This document shows, piece by piece, positions 1 to 5,720 of a stretch of DNA of 8,558 nucleotides. Both the position numbers and the translations under genes were made by a program. Every line of letters starts with the position of its first letter. Within the stretch, counting starts at the first letter, position 1. This stretch comes from Oscillospiraceae bacterium (GTDB lineage: Bacteria > Bacillota > Clostridia > Christensenellales > Aristaeellaceae). Below the pieces are notes generated by a model, which was not told where the DNA came from, did no database searches, and was given only the letters and a program-made list of their open reading frames with translations. The stretch lies in the NCBI GenBank assembly GCA_031282605.1, contig JAITDK010000302.1, positions 1 through 8,558 on the forward strand. Direction: 5' to 3'.

Positions 1-36
1 AACAGAATTCGCTTGCCCACGCTCCCTATCCTTTAA

Positions 37-1230
37 TCAATCATCCAGCGCGCCGTACACTACCTGCATCACGCGGCGCGGATGGTTCGCGTTCTCGCAT
101 GGCAGGCGCTGGATCATGAACACAGCGGTCATGTCCTCCAGCGGATCGACGCAGTACCACGTACCCATCATGCCATCCCAAGCGAATTCTCCTACCGATC
201 CGTTCAGACCTGTCTGAGCTGGGTTGAGCATCGTGCGCACGCACAGTCCGTAGCCATAGCCCCACAGCGAGTCCCAACTGTAGTCCTTGCGCTGCGTCTC
301 GTCGAGTTGATTGGACGCTATCAGCTGAACCGTCTTGCGGCTCAGGATGCGCGGGCCGTCGTCAGGCTTGCCGCCCTTGACCAGCATTTGAGCGAAACGG
401 CTCACGTCATCCAGCGAGGAGATGAGTCCGCCGCCGCCGCTCTCGAACGCGGGGGTTGAATCCGGCACAGGCTTTACAATGGCGGGAACGGCGTTAACGG
501 GCTTTCGGCCTTTCGCGTGGGTGTAACCCTCCGCCAGTCTGCTGCGCTTTTCAGGCGGGCAACAGAACGCCGTGTCGTTCAGCCCTAGAGGGTCGAGCAC
601 CGCTTCCTTCATATACTCGCCGAACCGCTTGCCGCTGACCACCTCTATCACCGCGCCCAGCACGTCGTGGCTGAATCCGTACATCCAGTGCTCGCCCGGA
701 TGGAACGCTAACGACGCTGTCGCGGCCGCCTTCGCGTAATCCAGCGTGGTTGCGGTCTCCGATATGGAATCCTGGATCGCCTTCATAGACTTGCCCGCCG
801 GGCTGGTGTCGTTCGGATACGACAGGCCGGACGTCATGCTGGCCAGATGACGCAGCGTAACGGGTATTTTGGCGGGAACCAGGCTGACATTGTTCTGATA
901 ATCCGTCTCGGCTACCTTGATGTGCTTGAAATCCGGAATGAACTCGTAAACGGGATCGTCGAGCCTGATCAAGCCCTGTTCATACAACGTCATGAGCGTG
1001 ACACTGGTAAACGTCTTGGTCATCGAGTAGATGCGGTATAGCGTGTCGCCCTGGATGGGCTTGCGCGCCTCGATGCTGGCGTAGCCCTTCCAGTTACGGT
1101 ACGCGGTCTCGCCGTGGCGCACAACCTTGACGGCCGCGCCCGCGATTTCATTGGCGTCAACGAATCGCTGCAGCAGTGTATCCAGTCGGTTCAAGCGGCC
1201 GGAGTCGAAGCCGGTGTTGCCTATGCGCAT
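37..1230 (-). CDS. Serine hydrolase, class C beta-lactamase / esterase fold
   Basis: A 397-residue protein of the beta-lactamase/penicillin-binding-protein-like serine hydrolase family, whose members include esterases, D-aminopeptidases and carboxypeptidases. The SxxK motif is S69-M-T-K72, giving the nucleophile and its lysine base. The second-motif tyrosine is probably Y184 in WMYGFSHD, so the usual Asn two positions after the Tyr is not conserved; this is common in esterase-like members. The glycine run at 265-268 followed by LISSLDDVSRF is typical of the family. The third motif is replaced by W351-D-G before a GTWYCVDP segment. There is no signal peptide or membrane segment, so it is probably cytoplasmic. 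The start at 1230 is chosen because an AGGAGG sits 7 bases upstream; a longer reading frame to 1281 runs into a hairpin. Substrate cannot be told from sequence, and true beta-lactamase activity is unlikely. It is separated from sigE by about 490 bases, so no functional link is implied. Confidence 0.88.
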   Translation of the reverse strand: MRIGNTGFDSGRLNRLDTLLQRFVDANEIAGAAVKVVRHGETAYRNWKGYASIEARKPIQGDTLYRIYSMTKTFTSVTLMTLYEQGLIRLDDPVYEFIPDFKHIKVAETDYQNNVSLVPAKIPVTLRHLASMTSGLSYPNDTSPAGKSMKAIQDSISETATTLDYAKAAATASLAFHPGEHWMYGFSHDVLGAVIEVVSGKRFGEYMKEAVLDPLGLNDTAFCCPPEKRSRLAEGYTHAKGRKPVNAVPAIVKPVPDSTPAFESGGGGLISSLDDVSRFAQMLVKGGKPDDGPRILSRKTVQLIASNQLDETQRKDYSWDSLWGYGYGLCVRTMLNPAQTGLNGSVGEFAWDGMMGTWYCVDPLEDMTAVFMIQRLPCENANHPRRVMQVVYGALDD

Positions 1231-1267
1231 AGGATCGCCTCCTTGAGATATAACATAAACGGTTATA

Positions 1268-1298
1268 AAGGGTTTCGACATCGCCTGTCGAAACCCTT
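1268..1298. terminator. Perfect 13-bp hairpin, probable bidirectional terminator
   Basis: Arms AAGGGTTTCGACA (1268-1280) and TGTCGAAACCCTT (1286-1298) pair perfectly around a 5-base loop. On the minus strand the stem is followed by TTTATAA, on the plus strand by CTT. It lies 38 bases upstream of the hydrolase start. It could end a minus-strand transcript arriving from sigE or from the structured region. The T-tracts are short, so efficiency is uncertain. Each arm also contains the 7-mer TGTCGAA, the core of a Spo0A box, in opposite orientations. Confidence 0.55.
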
Positions 1299-1299
1299 C

Positions 1300-1327
1300 T
1301 TGAGCAACAAAGATTCGATAGTATAAT
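1300..1327 (+). promoter_or_regulatory. Candidate sigma-A promoter for a non-coding transcript
   Basis: TTGAGC (1300-1305), 16 bases, then TATAAT (1322-1327), a full -10 consensus in GC-rich surroundings, immediately after the 1268-1298 hairpin. No plus-strand protein gene follows before 3685. If active, it would transcribe the structured segment 1334-1550. The -35 matches TTGACA at four of six positions. Confidence 0.4.
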
Positions 1328-1333
1328 GCTAAC

Positions 1334-1550
1334 CCTCAGCCGTAATAGGCAAGAATCCTTCGGGATTCTGCGGATATGCGCCCGCTTCGCGCCGCAGCTG
1401 CGCCGCTGTTCCGGTTAGCGGACATTCAGTCCGCCTCCCTCCACGCTCCTTGTGGGGACGAAAATCTACCCCAATGCCCACCGCGATCTTTTTCGGACAG
1501 ACCATAATACTATAAACCAAGGGTTCCGGCGCCTCCACGCCGGAACCCTT
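1334..1550 (+). ncRNA. Candidate structured small RNA (unrecognised)
   Basis: This segment of about 217 bases has no credible reading frame but is dense in potential stems. AGAATCC pairs with GGATTCT around a C(TTCG)G tetraloop (1352-1369). CGCAGCTGCG is palindromic (1393-1402). GCGGAC pairs with GTCCGC (1418-1434). CCAC pairs with GTGG (1441-1455). GCTAACC (1328-1334), at the predicted transcript start, can pair with GGTTAGC (1413-1419). A near-consensus promoter lies just upstream, and the segment ends in the hairpin at 1519-1550. It does not resemble the conserved cores I know for RNase P RNA, tmRNA, SRP RNA, T-box or the common riboswitches. A minus-strand transcript is also possible, because the hairpins are symmetric. 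It could instead be a dispersed intergenic repeat. Confidence 0.3.
1519..1550. terminator. Perfect 13-bp hairpin, probable terminator
   Basis: AAGGGTTCCGGCG (1519-1531) pairs with CGCCGGAACCCTT (1538-1550) around a 6-base loop. The outer AAGGGTT/AACCCTT is the same as in the 1268-1298 hairpin. On the plus strand it is followed by CTC; on the minus strand by GGTTTAT. It is the first strong hairpin downstream of sigE, about 170 bases past its stop, and may end that transcript or the candidate plus-strand RNA. The tails are poor in T. Confidence 0.5.
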
Positions 1551-1717
1551 CTCATCATTCGTAAATTCAGCCGATACCTTAGCTGTGCTCCCAGCCGTTC
1601 CTCTTTTGTGGATCACGCGCCACGCAGCGCCTTCTTTAGTACCTATAATCCTTGACCCCTAACCCTTCACCCCTCCTTAATCATTCATTTCCCATTGGAA
1701 ACCATAATTCCGTATAA
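1551..1717. other. Gene-free spacer downstream of sigE
   Basis: No protein or RNA gene is recognised. TATAAT occurs on the plus strand at 1644-1649 and at 1713-1718, but neither has a -35 at a workable distance. On the minus strand an AAGGAGG ribosome-binding-like sequence near 1671-1678 is followed only by GTG and two codons before a stop, so it serves no gene that can be seen. Confidence 0.5.
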
Positions 1718-2554
1718 TCACGCCATCCGCGCCAATTCTTTCTTGAGCCTGAACAGGATGCGTTTCTCCAGCCGAGATATATATGATTGCGATATGCCCA
1801 GGATATCGGCCACCTCCTTTTGCGTGCGCTCGCTAACGCCACCTAGCCCGAAGCGCAGTTTCATTATGCGCTGCTCCCGGGGATTCAGTCGGGTCAACGC
1901 GGCCTCAAGCAGCTGTTTCTCGACGCCCTCCTCTATTTGACGGTATACCATGTCGCTCTCGGTACCCAATATATCGGAGAGGAGCAGTTCATTGCCGTCC
2001 CAATCGGTGTTGAGCGGTTCGTCGAACGACACCTCCAGGCGAAGGCGCGACGTGCGGCGCAGGTGCATCAGTATCTCATTCTCGATGCAGCGCGACGCGT
2101 ACGTAGCCAGCTTGATCTTCTTGATCGGATCGAACGTGTTTACCGCCTTGATCAGCCCGATTGTACCAATAGATATCAAGTCCTCCAAGCCGACGCCAGT
2201 GTTCTCGAACCGCCGCGCGATATATACGACCAGCCTTAGATTGTGTTCGATCAACCGACTGCGGATCGTGCCGTCGTCGCGGCGCAGATCTTGAACCAAC
2301 GTCTCCTCTTCCTCGCGGCTTAGCGGCGCGGGCAGTATATCCGATCCGCCGATATACCCGATATCGACGTCAGGGCACATGACGTCCACAGCCTTGCTAT
2401 AAAACGCCCGCTTGAGCGTATCCAGCCACACGCGCCACATGGGGAACTGTGCCGGGTTGCGCGCGTCGTCGACCGCGAACACATCCATATCCTCGGAGTG
2501 ATCAGTCTGGTCGGGCTGATGGGATTGATCGGGCGTTTCCTGCGGGTTAATCAT
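1718..2554 (-). CDS. sigE: Sporulation sigma factor SigE, precursor with a long pro-sequence
   Basis: The early mother-cell sporulation sigma factor, made as an inactive membrane-bound precursor and cleaved by SpoIIGA. It has 278 residues. From about Y67 the sequence follows known SigE closely: [13 protein letters not shown], then region 2 with [16 protein letters not shown] (105-120), [20 protein letters not shown] (124-143) and [19 protein letters not shown] (145-163). Next comes the SigE-type [19 protein letters not shown] (176-194), then region 4 with [23 protein letters not shown] (244-266) as the helix-turn-helix. The start at 2554 has AAGGAGG 8 bases upstream. This gives about 66 residues before the likely cleavage site, against 27 in B. 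subtilis: a hydrophilic Q/D/H-rich head (1-30), then [18 protein letters not shown] (39-56), which resembles the amphipathic pro-helix. Its ATG overlaps the spoIIGA stop (ATGA), implying translational coupling. sigG, often next in other spore formers, is absent here. Confidence 0.95.
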   Translation of the reverse strand: MINPQETPDQSHQPDQTDHSEDMDVFAVDDARNPAQFPMWRVWLDTLKRAFYSKAVDVMCPDVDIGYIGGSDILPAPLSREEEETLVQDLRRDDGTIRSRLIEHNLRLVVYIARRFENTGVGLEDLISIGTIGLIKAVNTFDPIKKIKLATYASRCIENEILMHLRRTSRLRLEVSFDEPLNTDWDGNELLLSDILGTESDMVYRQIEEGVEKQLLEAALTRLNPREQRIMKLRFGLGGVSERTQKEVADILGISQSYISRLEKRILFRLKKELARMA

Positions 2555-3351
2555 GCTAACGTCCTCCTTAACCGGTGCGGTTGCTGCTCCATTGCCTCGG
2601 TCAGGCACGACGGCGCGAGCGCTACGGTGATCAGTCCGCGCGGGGCGACCGCGACTGCGGCCTGAATCGGTTGCCCGTTCCATGTAAGCACCTCCGGTGT
2701 AAAGCATGGCAGCAAGGCCGTGCCGGATACGGTTCGAACGGGGATTAGGCGCATACCCTCTGGCAAGGCGCCTGTGTTGAGCGACGGGAATCGCTTTACG
2801 GCGTCTTCATGGCGCATGACTATTATCGGCAGCCCGCTGTATGGATCGATGGCTTGATTGCCGGTATCCACCGCCGCCTCGAACGCCCACTGCGCCTCCC
2901 GGAACCGCAGGCGAACCCCGCCGTAGGTCAGCCGCGCCTTCCTCCGGCTCCCGACGAACGCACGCGCCGCAATCCCCGCGATCGCGCACGAAAGCAACAC
3001 GGCCAGCATAGGATGGATCCCCGGCGCAATGTTCGTTATCGCGTACGCGGCGCCGCCAGTCATGGCGGCCGCGGCCAGAAAGAATCCAGTCGCTTTCAGC
3101 GTTACGCGGAACCGCTGAGACTGCCCCGCTATCCTTGCCATCAACAGCGCCACAGGGAGCGATACCATCGCGCCTCGCAGCGGCAGCGTCGCGTTCATCC
3201 ATGCCGCGCACGCGTAGACGCCTCCCAGCGCGGCCGACAGCGCGACGCGCTTCCCGTTAGGCCTGCCCGCGTCCAACCATCGAAGCGCAAGAACCATAAG
3301 CCACGCGTTAAGCGCGGCGTTCACCAAGAAAAACAGTTCGATTGAGATCAT
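2551..3351 (-). CDS. spoIIGA: SpoIIGA, membrane aspartic protease that activates pro-SigE
   Basis: A 266-residue membrane protease that matures pro-sigma-E at the asymmetric septum after the forespore signal SpoIIR. The N-terminal half has about five hydrophobic segments (roughly 4-26, 34-50, 57-76, 86-108 and 113-134), as in the family. The C-terminal half carries the aspartic protease motif D162-T-G-N-Q followed by [11 protein letters not shown], matching DSGNQ...DPLTKTPVMII of B. subtilis, with D162 as the expected catalytic residue. [21 protein letters not shown] (200-220) matches MRLIPYRGVG...LLCVKPD. It is somewhat shorter than the roughly 310-residue B. subtilis protein, mostly at the C-terminus. 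The start at 3351 is forced by an in-frame stop one codon upstream, yet no Shine-Dalgarno sequence precedes it, so translation may be weak. The gene lies directly upstream of sigE with a 4-base overlap, the classic spoIIG arrangement. Confidence 0.93.
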   Translation of the reverse strand: MISIELFFLVNAALNAWLMVLALRWLDAGRPNGKRVALSAALGGVYACAAWMNATLPLRGAMVSLPVALLMARIAGQSQRFRVTLKATGFFLAAAAMTGGAAYAITNIAPGIHPMLAVLLSCAIAGIAARAFVGSRRKARLTYGGVRLRFREAQWAFEAAVDTGNQAIDPYSGLPIIVMRHEDAVKRFPSLNTGALPEGMRLIPVRTVSGTALLPCFTPEVLTWNGQPIQAAVAVAPRGLITVALAPSCLTEAMEQQPHRLRRTLA

Positions 3352-3483
3352 TCAAGGCCATTCATAACCATCACGGTTCGCCGGAACCGCAGGTTCCCAT
3401 ACGAATTTGTACGATTTCATCGGCGGCCAATATCAGTCGTTCGTTGGCGCCGTTGACGCCGTTAAATTGAGCCGCTGAATGGA

Positions 3484-3489
3484 AGTATA
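3484..3489 (-). promoter_or_regulatory. Candidate -10 of the spoIIGA-sigE promoter
   Basis: Reading toward spoIIGA, TATACT (3489-3484) is a five-of-six match to the sigma-A -10 element. No -35 is found at the normal 17 bases. TCGACC lies about 21 bases upstream, which recalls the overlong spacer of the B. subtilis spoIIG promoter. It would give a leader of about 125 bases containing a small GGAAC/GTTCC hairpin. This is inferred from sequence only. Confidence 0.3.
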
Positions 3490-3541
3490 GAGTTTAACAA
3501 CGCATATAGCGGTCGATTCACGCCGCGAATAGAGTCAGGCG

Positions 3542-3548
3542 TTCGACA
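3542..3548 (-). promoter_or_regulatory. Spo0A box (TGTCGAA) upstream of spoIIGA
   Basis: An exact 7-mer TGTCGAA oriented toward spoIIGA, about 55 bases upstream of the candidate -10. The spoIIG operon is a known direct target of phosphorylated Spo0A, which binds boxes of this sequence upstream of and overlapping the -35. Only one perfect box is seen; a second, degenerate one may lie near TGAATCGAC at about 3515. A 7-mer can occur by chance: the same word appears inside the repeat-protein gene near 4544 and in the 1268-1298 hairpin. Confidence 0.4.
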
Positions 3549-3603
3549 GGAAGCGGGCGGTTGCGGTTTATGACGGCGCTCTATGACAACGACGGGCCGT
3601 CGT

Positions 3604-3631
3604 ACACATTTGGGACGCACGCGCATACATT
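3604..3631 (+). promoter_or_regulatory. Candidate sigma-E promoter for the repeat-protein gene
   Basis: CATACATT (3624-3631) matches the sigma-E -10 consensus CATACAMT at seven of eight positions. ACACATT (3604-3610) matches KMATATT at five of seven, with a 13-base spacer, at the short end of the accepted range. Transcription would begin near 3638, about 45 bases before the ATG at 3685. No comparable sigma-A promoter is seen here. If real, the divergent gene is under the control of the sigma factor encoded on the other side of this region. Confidence 0.4.
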
Positions 3632-3684
3632 GGTCGTAAGATCCTTTGTTCAATCGGGGTTTCAATGAAGCGGGAGGTGGCTCA

Positions 3685-5118
3685 ATGCCGGACTTCTACA
3701 CGTTCACCGAGGTGTCGGGACGCAAGTCGCGCGCCTATCGATACGATGGACTTAAGTTCGTCGAAATACCCGTTAAGGATGAGCCGCCCAAGCCGGAACG
3801 CGAGCGTCCCACCCCCGTTGTCGCAAAGCATGTCGATATGGATCGCCGGGTTAAGCGTAAGCATTATGAACCCGCGCGTCCCACCCGCGAAAAACAAGCG
3901 GCTCGCGAGGCGCGCGACCACGTCCCGTCCTTGCCGCCGCCTATCCAAATACGTGAGGACGCGTCGCGCGTTACCGACTCGAAAAGGCGCGAACAGGGGC
4001 GAAACATCCGGCATCGCGTGGTTACAGCCAGCGGCGCCGTATACGAGCAGGTATCGCGGTTCGTAGACGCCAAGCAAGCGTTTGCCAACGAGCATACCGC
4101 GGACGACGCTATGAAATCAAACAAGTCAGGTGATAGGAAAATGAATAGATTTGGTATTAGGATACCTCCAGCACCCGTCAGCGACAAGACAGTTTGGCGG
4201 GAAGCGATTATTATGGAACCATACTCGTCCGCACCGCCCGGAAGCGCGGTTACGCCTGCGGAGTATGTAGGCGCGATGGGTCCGTTTATCGACACGGCAG
4301 GCGTGTCGTTCCCGGACATTCCGGACGCAGTCAGCCCAATCGTTGAGGCGGTTGGCGAACCGATCATTGAGTCGATCATGGAGCCGATCGCCGAGGCTGG
4401 CGGGTCGATCATTGAGGTCATCGAAGCGGCTGAACCTATTCTCGAGCAAGCATATGAAACGATCGCGGAACCTATCGCCCAGGCTATTGAACCTGCCGCC
4501 GAGATAGTTGAAGAGATTGTCGAGCCCGCCGTTGGGATTGTCGAAACAGTTGTTGAAACAGTCGGCGAACCGGTAGTCGAATCCGTCGATGAAGCAGTCG
4601 AACCGACCGCCGAACCCATTGACGAGATAGTCGAACCGGCCGCCGAACCCATTGACGAGGTAGTCGAACCGGCCGCCGAATCCATAGAGGTTGTCGCCGA
4701 GTCTGCCTTCCGACAACCCGTGCCGACAAAACCCTATACACGACCCGTTACGCCGGATCCTAAAGCCCAAATAGTCGAATCTATCCTAAGCGCGATGAAC
4801 AAGAGCGGCGCGCCGAAACATTCTCGCGCACCGCGTCAAACAGTGCCATCGGGCGGCAAAGTGCCATACGTCGCGCCGACAGCGGCGCCGACGCCGCGTC
4901 CGCCTATGTATGCGCAGCCTGAGCGCCAGCCATTGCAAGGAAGGCCTGTTCCGCCGCGGAAGCCCGGCAACGAGCGGTATCCGTTTAAGCCCGAGTCTTT
5001 AGGGAAAACAGGTGCGTCGAAGTCTATATGCTCGCCGAAAAACACGGCGAATCCTGTCGTCCCTGACAAGGGCACGCCGTTCGCCCCAGCGCGCAATACC
5101 GTAAAGACGCCGACATAA
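3685..5118 (+). CDS. Disordered acidic-repeat protein of unknown function
   Basis: A 477-residue protein that I do not recognise. The start at 3685 has GGGAGG 7 bases upstream; 13 extra upstream codons lack such a site. Layout: residues 1-33 are short and aromatic-rich (YTFTEVSGRKSRAYRYDGLK), perhaps a small beta module. Residues 34-165 are charged and basic. Residues 166-209 are proline-rich. Residues 210-342 are an acidic repeat domain of EP-led units, many 11 residues long (EPAAEIVEEIV, EPVVESVDEAV, EPTAEPIDEIV, EPAAEPIDEVV), with E/D and I/V/A alternating as in amphipathic helices. Residues 343-477 are a basic, proline-rich tail. There is no signal peptide, membrane span or enzyme motif. 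It is divergent from spoIIGA-sigE and preceded by a sigma-E-like promoter, so a mother-cell sporulation role, such as a coat or envelope scaffold, is possible but unproven. It ends at its own terminator. Confidence 0.78.
   Translation: MPDFYTFTEVSGRKSRAYRYDGLKFVEIPVKDEPPKPERERPTPVVAKHVDMDRRVKRKHYEPARPTREKQAAREARDHVPSLPPPIQIREDASRVTDSKRREQGRNIRHRVVTASGAVYEQVSRFVDAKQAFANEHTADDAMKSNKSGDRKMNRFGIRIPPAPVSDKTVWREAIIMEPYSSAPPGSAVTPAEYVGAMGPFIDTAGVSFPDIPDAVSPIVEAVGEPIIESIMEPIAEAGGSIIEVIEAAEPILEQAYETIAEPIAQAIEPAAEIVEEIVEPAVGIVETVVETVGEPVVESVDEAVEPTAEPIDEIVEPAAEPIDEVVEPAAESIEVVAESAFRQPVPTKPYTRPVTPDPKAQIVESILSAMNKSGAPKHSRAPRQTVPSGGKVPYVAPTAAPTPRPPMYAQPERQPLQGRPVPPRKPGNERYPFKPESLGKTGASKSICSPKNTANPVVPDKGTPFAPARNTVKTPT
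4612..4677 (+). repeat. Two tandem 33-bp repeats inside the repeat-protein gene
   Basis: Units 4612-4644 and 4645-4677 differ at a single base (A at 4627, G at 4660) and encode EPIDEIVEPAA and EPIDEVVEPAA. A third, degenerate partial copy precedes them (about 4588-4611, DEAVEPTA). Near-identity at the DNA level points to recent duplication by slippage or unequal exchange, and copy number may vary between strains. The 33-base unit keeps the frame. Confidence 0.9.
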
Positions 5119-5129
5119 TCGGCGTCTTT
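5103..5129 (+). terminator. Rho-independent terminator of the repeat-protein gene
   Basis: AAAGACGCCGA (5103-5113) pairs perfectly with TCGGCGTCTTT (5119-5129) around a 5-base loop that contains the last bases of the TAA stop codon. A T-rich stretch with TTTATTCTTTTT follows. The stop codon lies within the hairpin, so the gene is terminated with no 3' spacer. It also separates this gene from the cysteine-rich gene 43 bases downstream. Confidence 0.75.
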
Positions 5130-5171
5130 GGTCTCATTTATTCTTTTTGACTATTAACTGGAGTGAAGACT

Positions 5172-5591
5172 GTGGACTATGATTATGCAAAATCAAACGA
5201 CGTTCCGGCGAGAGCCGATATTGACCATATAGATTCGCCATACTTTATTCAGGACGAGGCGTCGCTTATCCCGGATGAGGCGGTATCGCACCTGTTGGAT
5301 GTGTTGACGGCGTTGAGTGACGCTCAGACGTACGCGGCGTTTATGACCGAACTGCAGAGCGAAGCGCTGGATAGAGCGCTAGGGATAACAGGCGGCGGTA
5401 TGTGGCCGAACGCGGAGGAGGCCGCCGGCAGCGTCGACTATGTGCGCTGCAAGATGGTGGGCGTCGCCGATCCGCTGGCGTGCGCGCTGTGCTGCGTGAC
5501 GAACACGCTGACCGCCGACAACTGCAAGAAGATCGAGCCTACGGGGCCGTTATGCGCGCAATCGCAGGTAACGCCGATACCGCCGCCATGA
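5172..5591 (+). CDS. Small cysteine-rich protein, unknown function
   Basis: A 139-residue protein that I do not recognise. The GTG start at 5172 is preferred because GGAG lies 8 bases upstream; the in-frame GTG at 5163 would sit on top of that site. Residues 1-35 are acidic. Residues 36-72 (AVSHLLDVLTALSDAQTYAAFMTELQSEALDRAL) look alpha-helical. A GITGGG turn follows. The C-terminal third has six cysteines (93, 104, 107, 108, 118 and 128), with CALCC at 104-108, then a PIPPP end. The cysteines could bind metal or form disulfides, but there is no signal peptide or transmembrane segment. It follows the repeat-protein gene in the same direction but behind a terminator, and no promoter is obvious in the 42-base gap, so partial read-through is likely. 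Good codon structure and a plausible start support a real gene. Confidence 0.6.
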   Translation: MDYDYAKSNDVPARADIDHIDSPYFIQDEASLIPDEAVSHLLDVLTALSDAQTYAAFMTELQSEALDRALGITGGGMWPNAEEAAGSVDYVRCKMVGVADPLACALCCVTNTLTADNCKKIEPTGPLCAQSQVTPIPPP

Positions 5592-5686
5592 AACACCAGC
5601 AAGTATAATTGCGCGTCCGACTCTCAGTAGCAGCCTTCCCAACCCTCCCAGCCTTCCATTCAATAACCATCCTTCGCGACGAAAGA
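5592..5686. other. Convergent intergenic spacer
   Basis: Between the cysteine-rich gene and the flavodoxin terminator. It is pyrimidine-rich on the plus strand, with no gene. A TATAAT at 5604-5609 lacks a -35. No separate terminator for the plus-strand gene is seen; the G7/C7 hairpin just beyond may serve both directions. Confidence 0.5.
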
Positions 5687-5707
5687 GGGGGGGCCAATCG
5701 CCCCCCC
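5687..5707 (-). terminator. G7/C7 hairpin terminator of the flavodoxin gene
   Basis: Seven G (5687-5693) and seven C (5701-5707) flank a 7-base loop. Reading on the minus strand, the stem begins 13 bases after the flavodoxin stop codon and is followed by TCTTT. An all-G/C homopolymer stem is unusual and prone to length change. It may also stop plus-strand transcripts arriving from the cysteine-rich gene. Confidence 0.6.
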
Positions 5708-5720
5708 ACCGTAAAACAGC

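Noticed and set aside
37..1230. True class C beta-lactamase resistance gene
   Set aside because: No signal peptide, and the Tyr-x-Asn and Lys-Thr-Gly motifs are not conserved, so an esterase or peptidase role fits better.
1334..1550. T-box, RNase P RNA, tmRNA or SRP RNA
   Set aside because: None of the conserved core sequences of these RNAs is seen on either strand.
1329..1616. Minus-strand 95-codon open frame
   Set aside because: It starts at a GTG with no ribosome binding site and reads straight through the 1519-1550 hairpin; the low-complexity translation looks like translated non-coding DNA.
2809..3345. Plus-strand 178-codon open frame
   Set aside because: Antisense to spoIIGA, which has clear family motifs; the Arg/Pro-rich translation is typical of a shadow frame in GC-rich DNA.
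4312..4711. CRISPR-like array
   Set aside because: The repeats are contiguous, in frame, and diverge as protein repeats, with no spacers.
4126..4770. Minus-strand open frames with GFGGRFDYLVN-type repeats
   Set aside because: These mirror the plus-strand 33-bp repeats; the plus frame has a strong ribosome binding site, a terminator and a coherent protein.
5172..5591. Ribosomally made peptide precursor with a GG leader and Cys core
   Set aside because: There is a GG-like turn and a Cys-rich end, but no modification enzyme or transporter gene nearby, and the protein is long for such a precursor.
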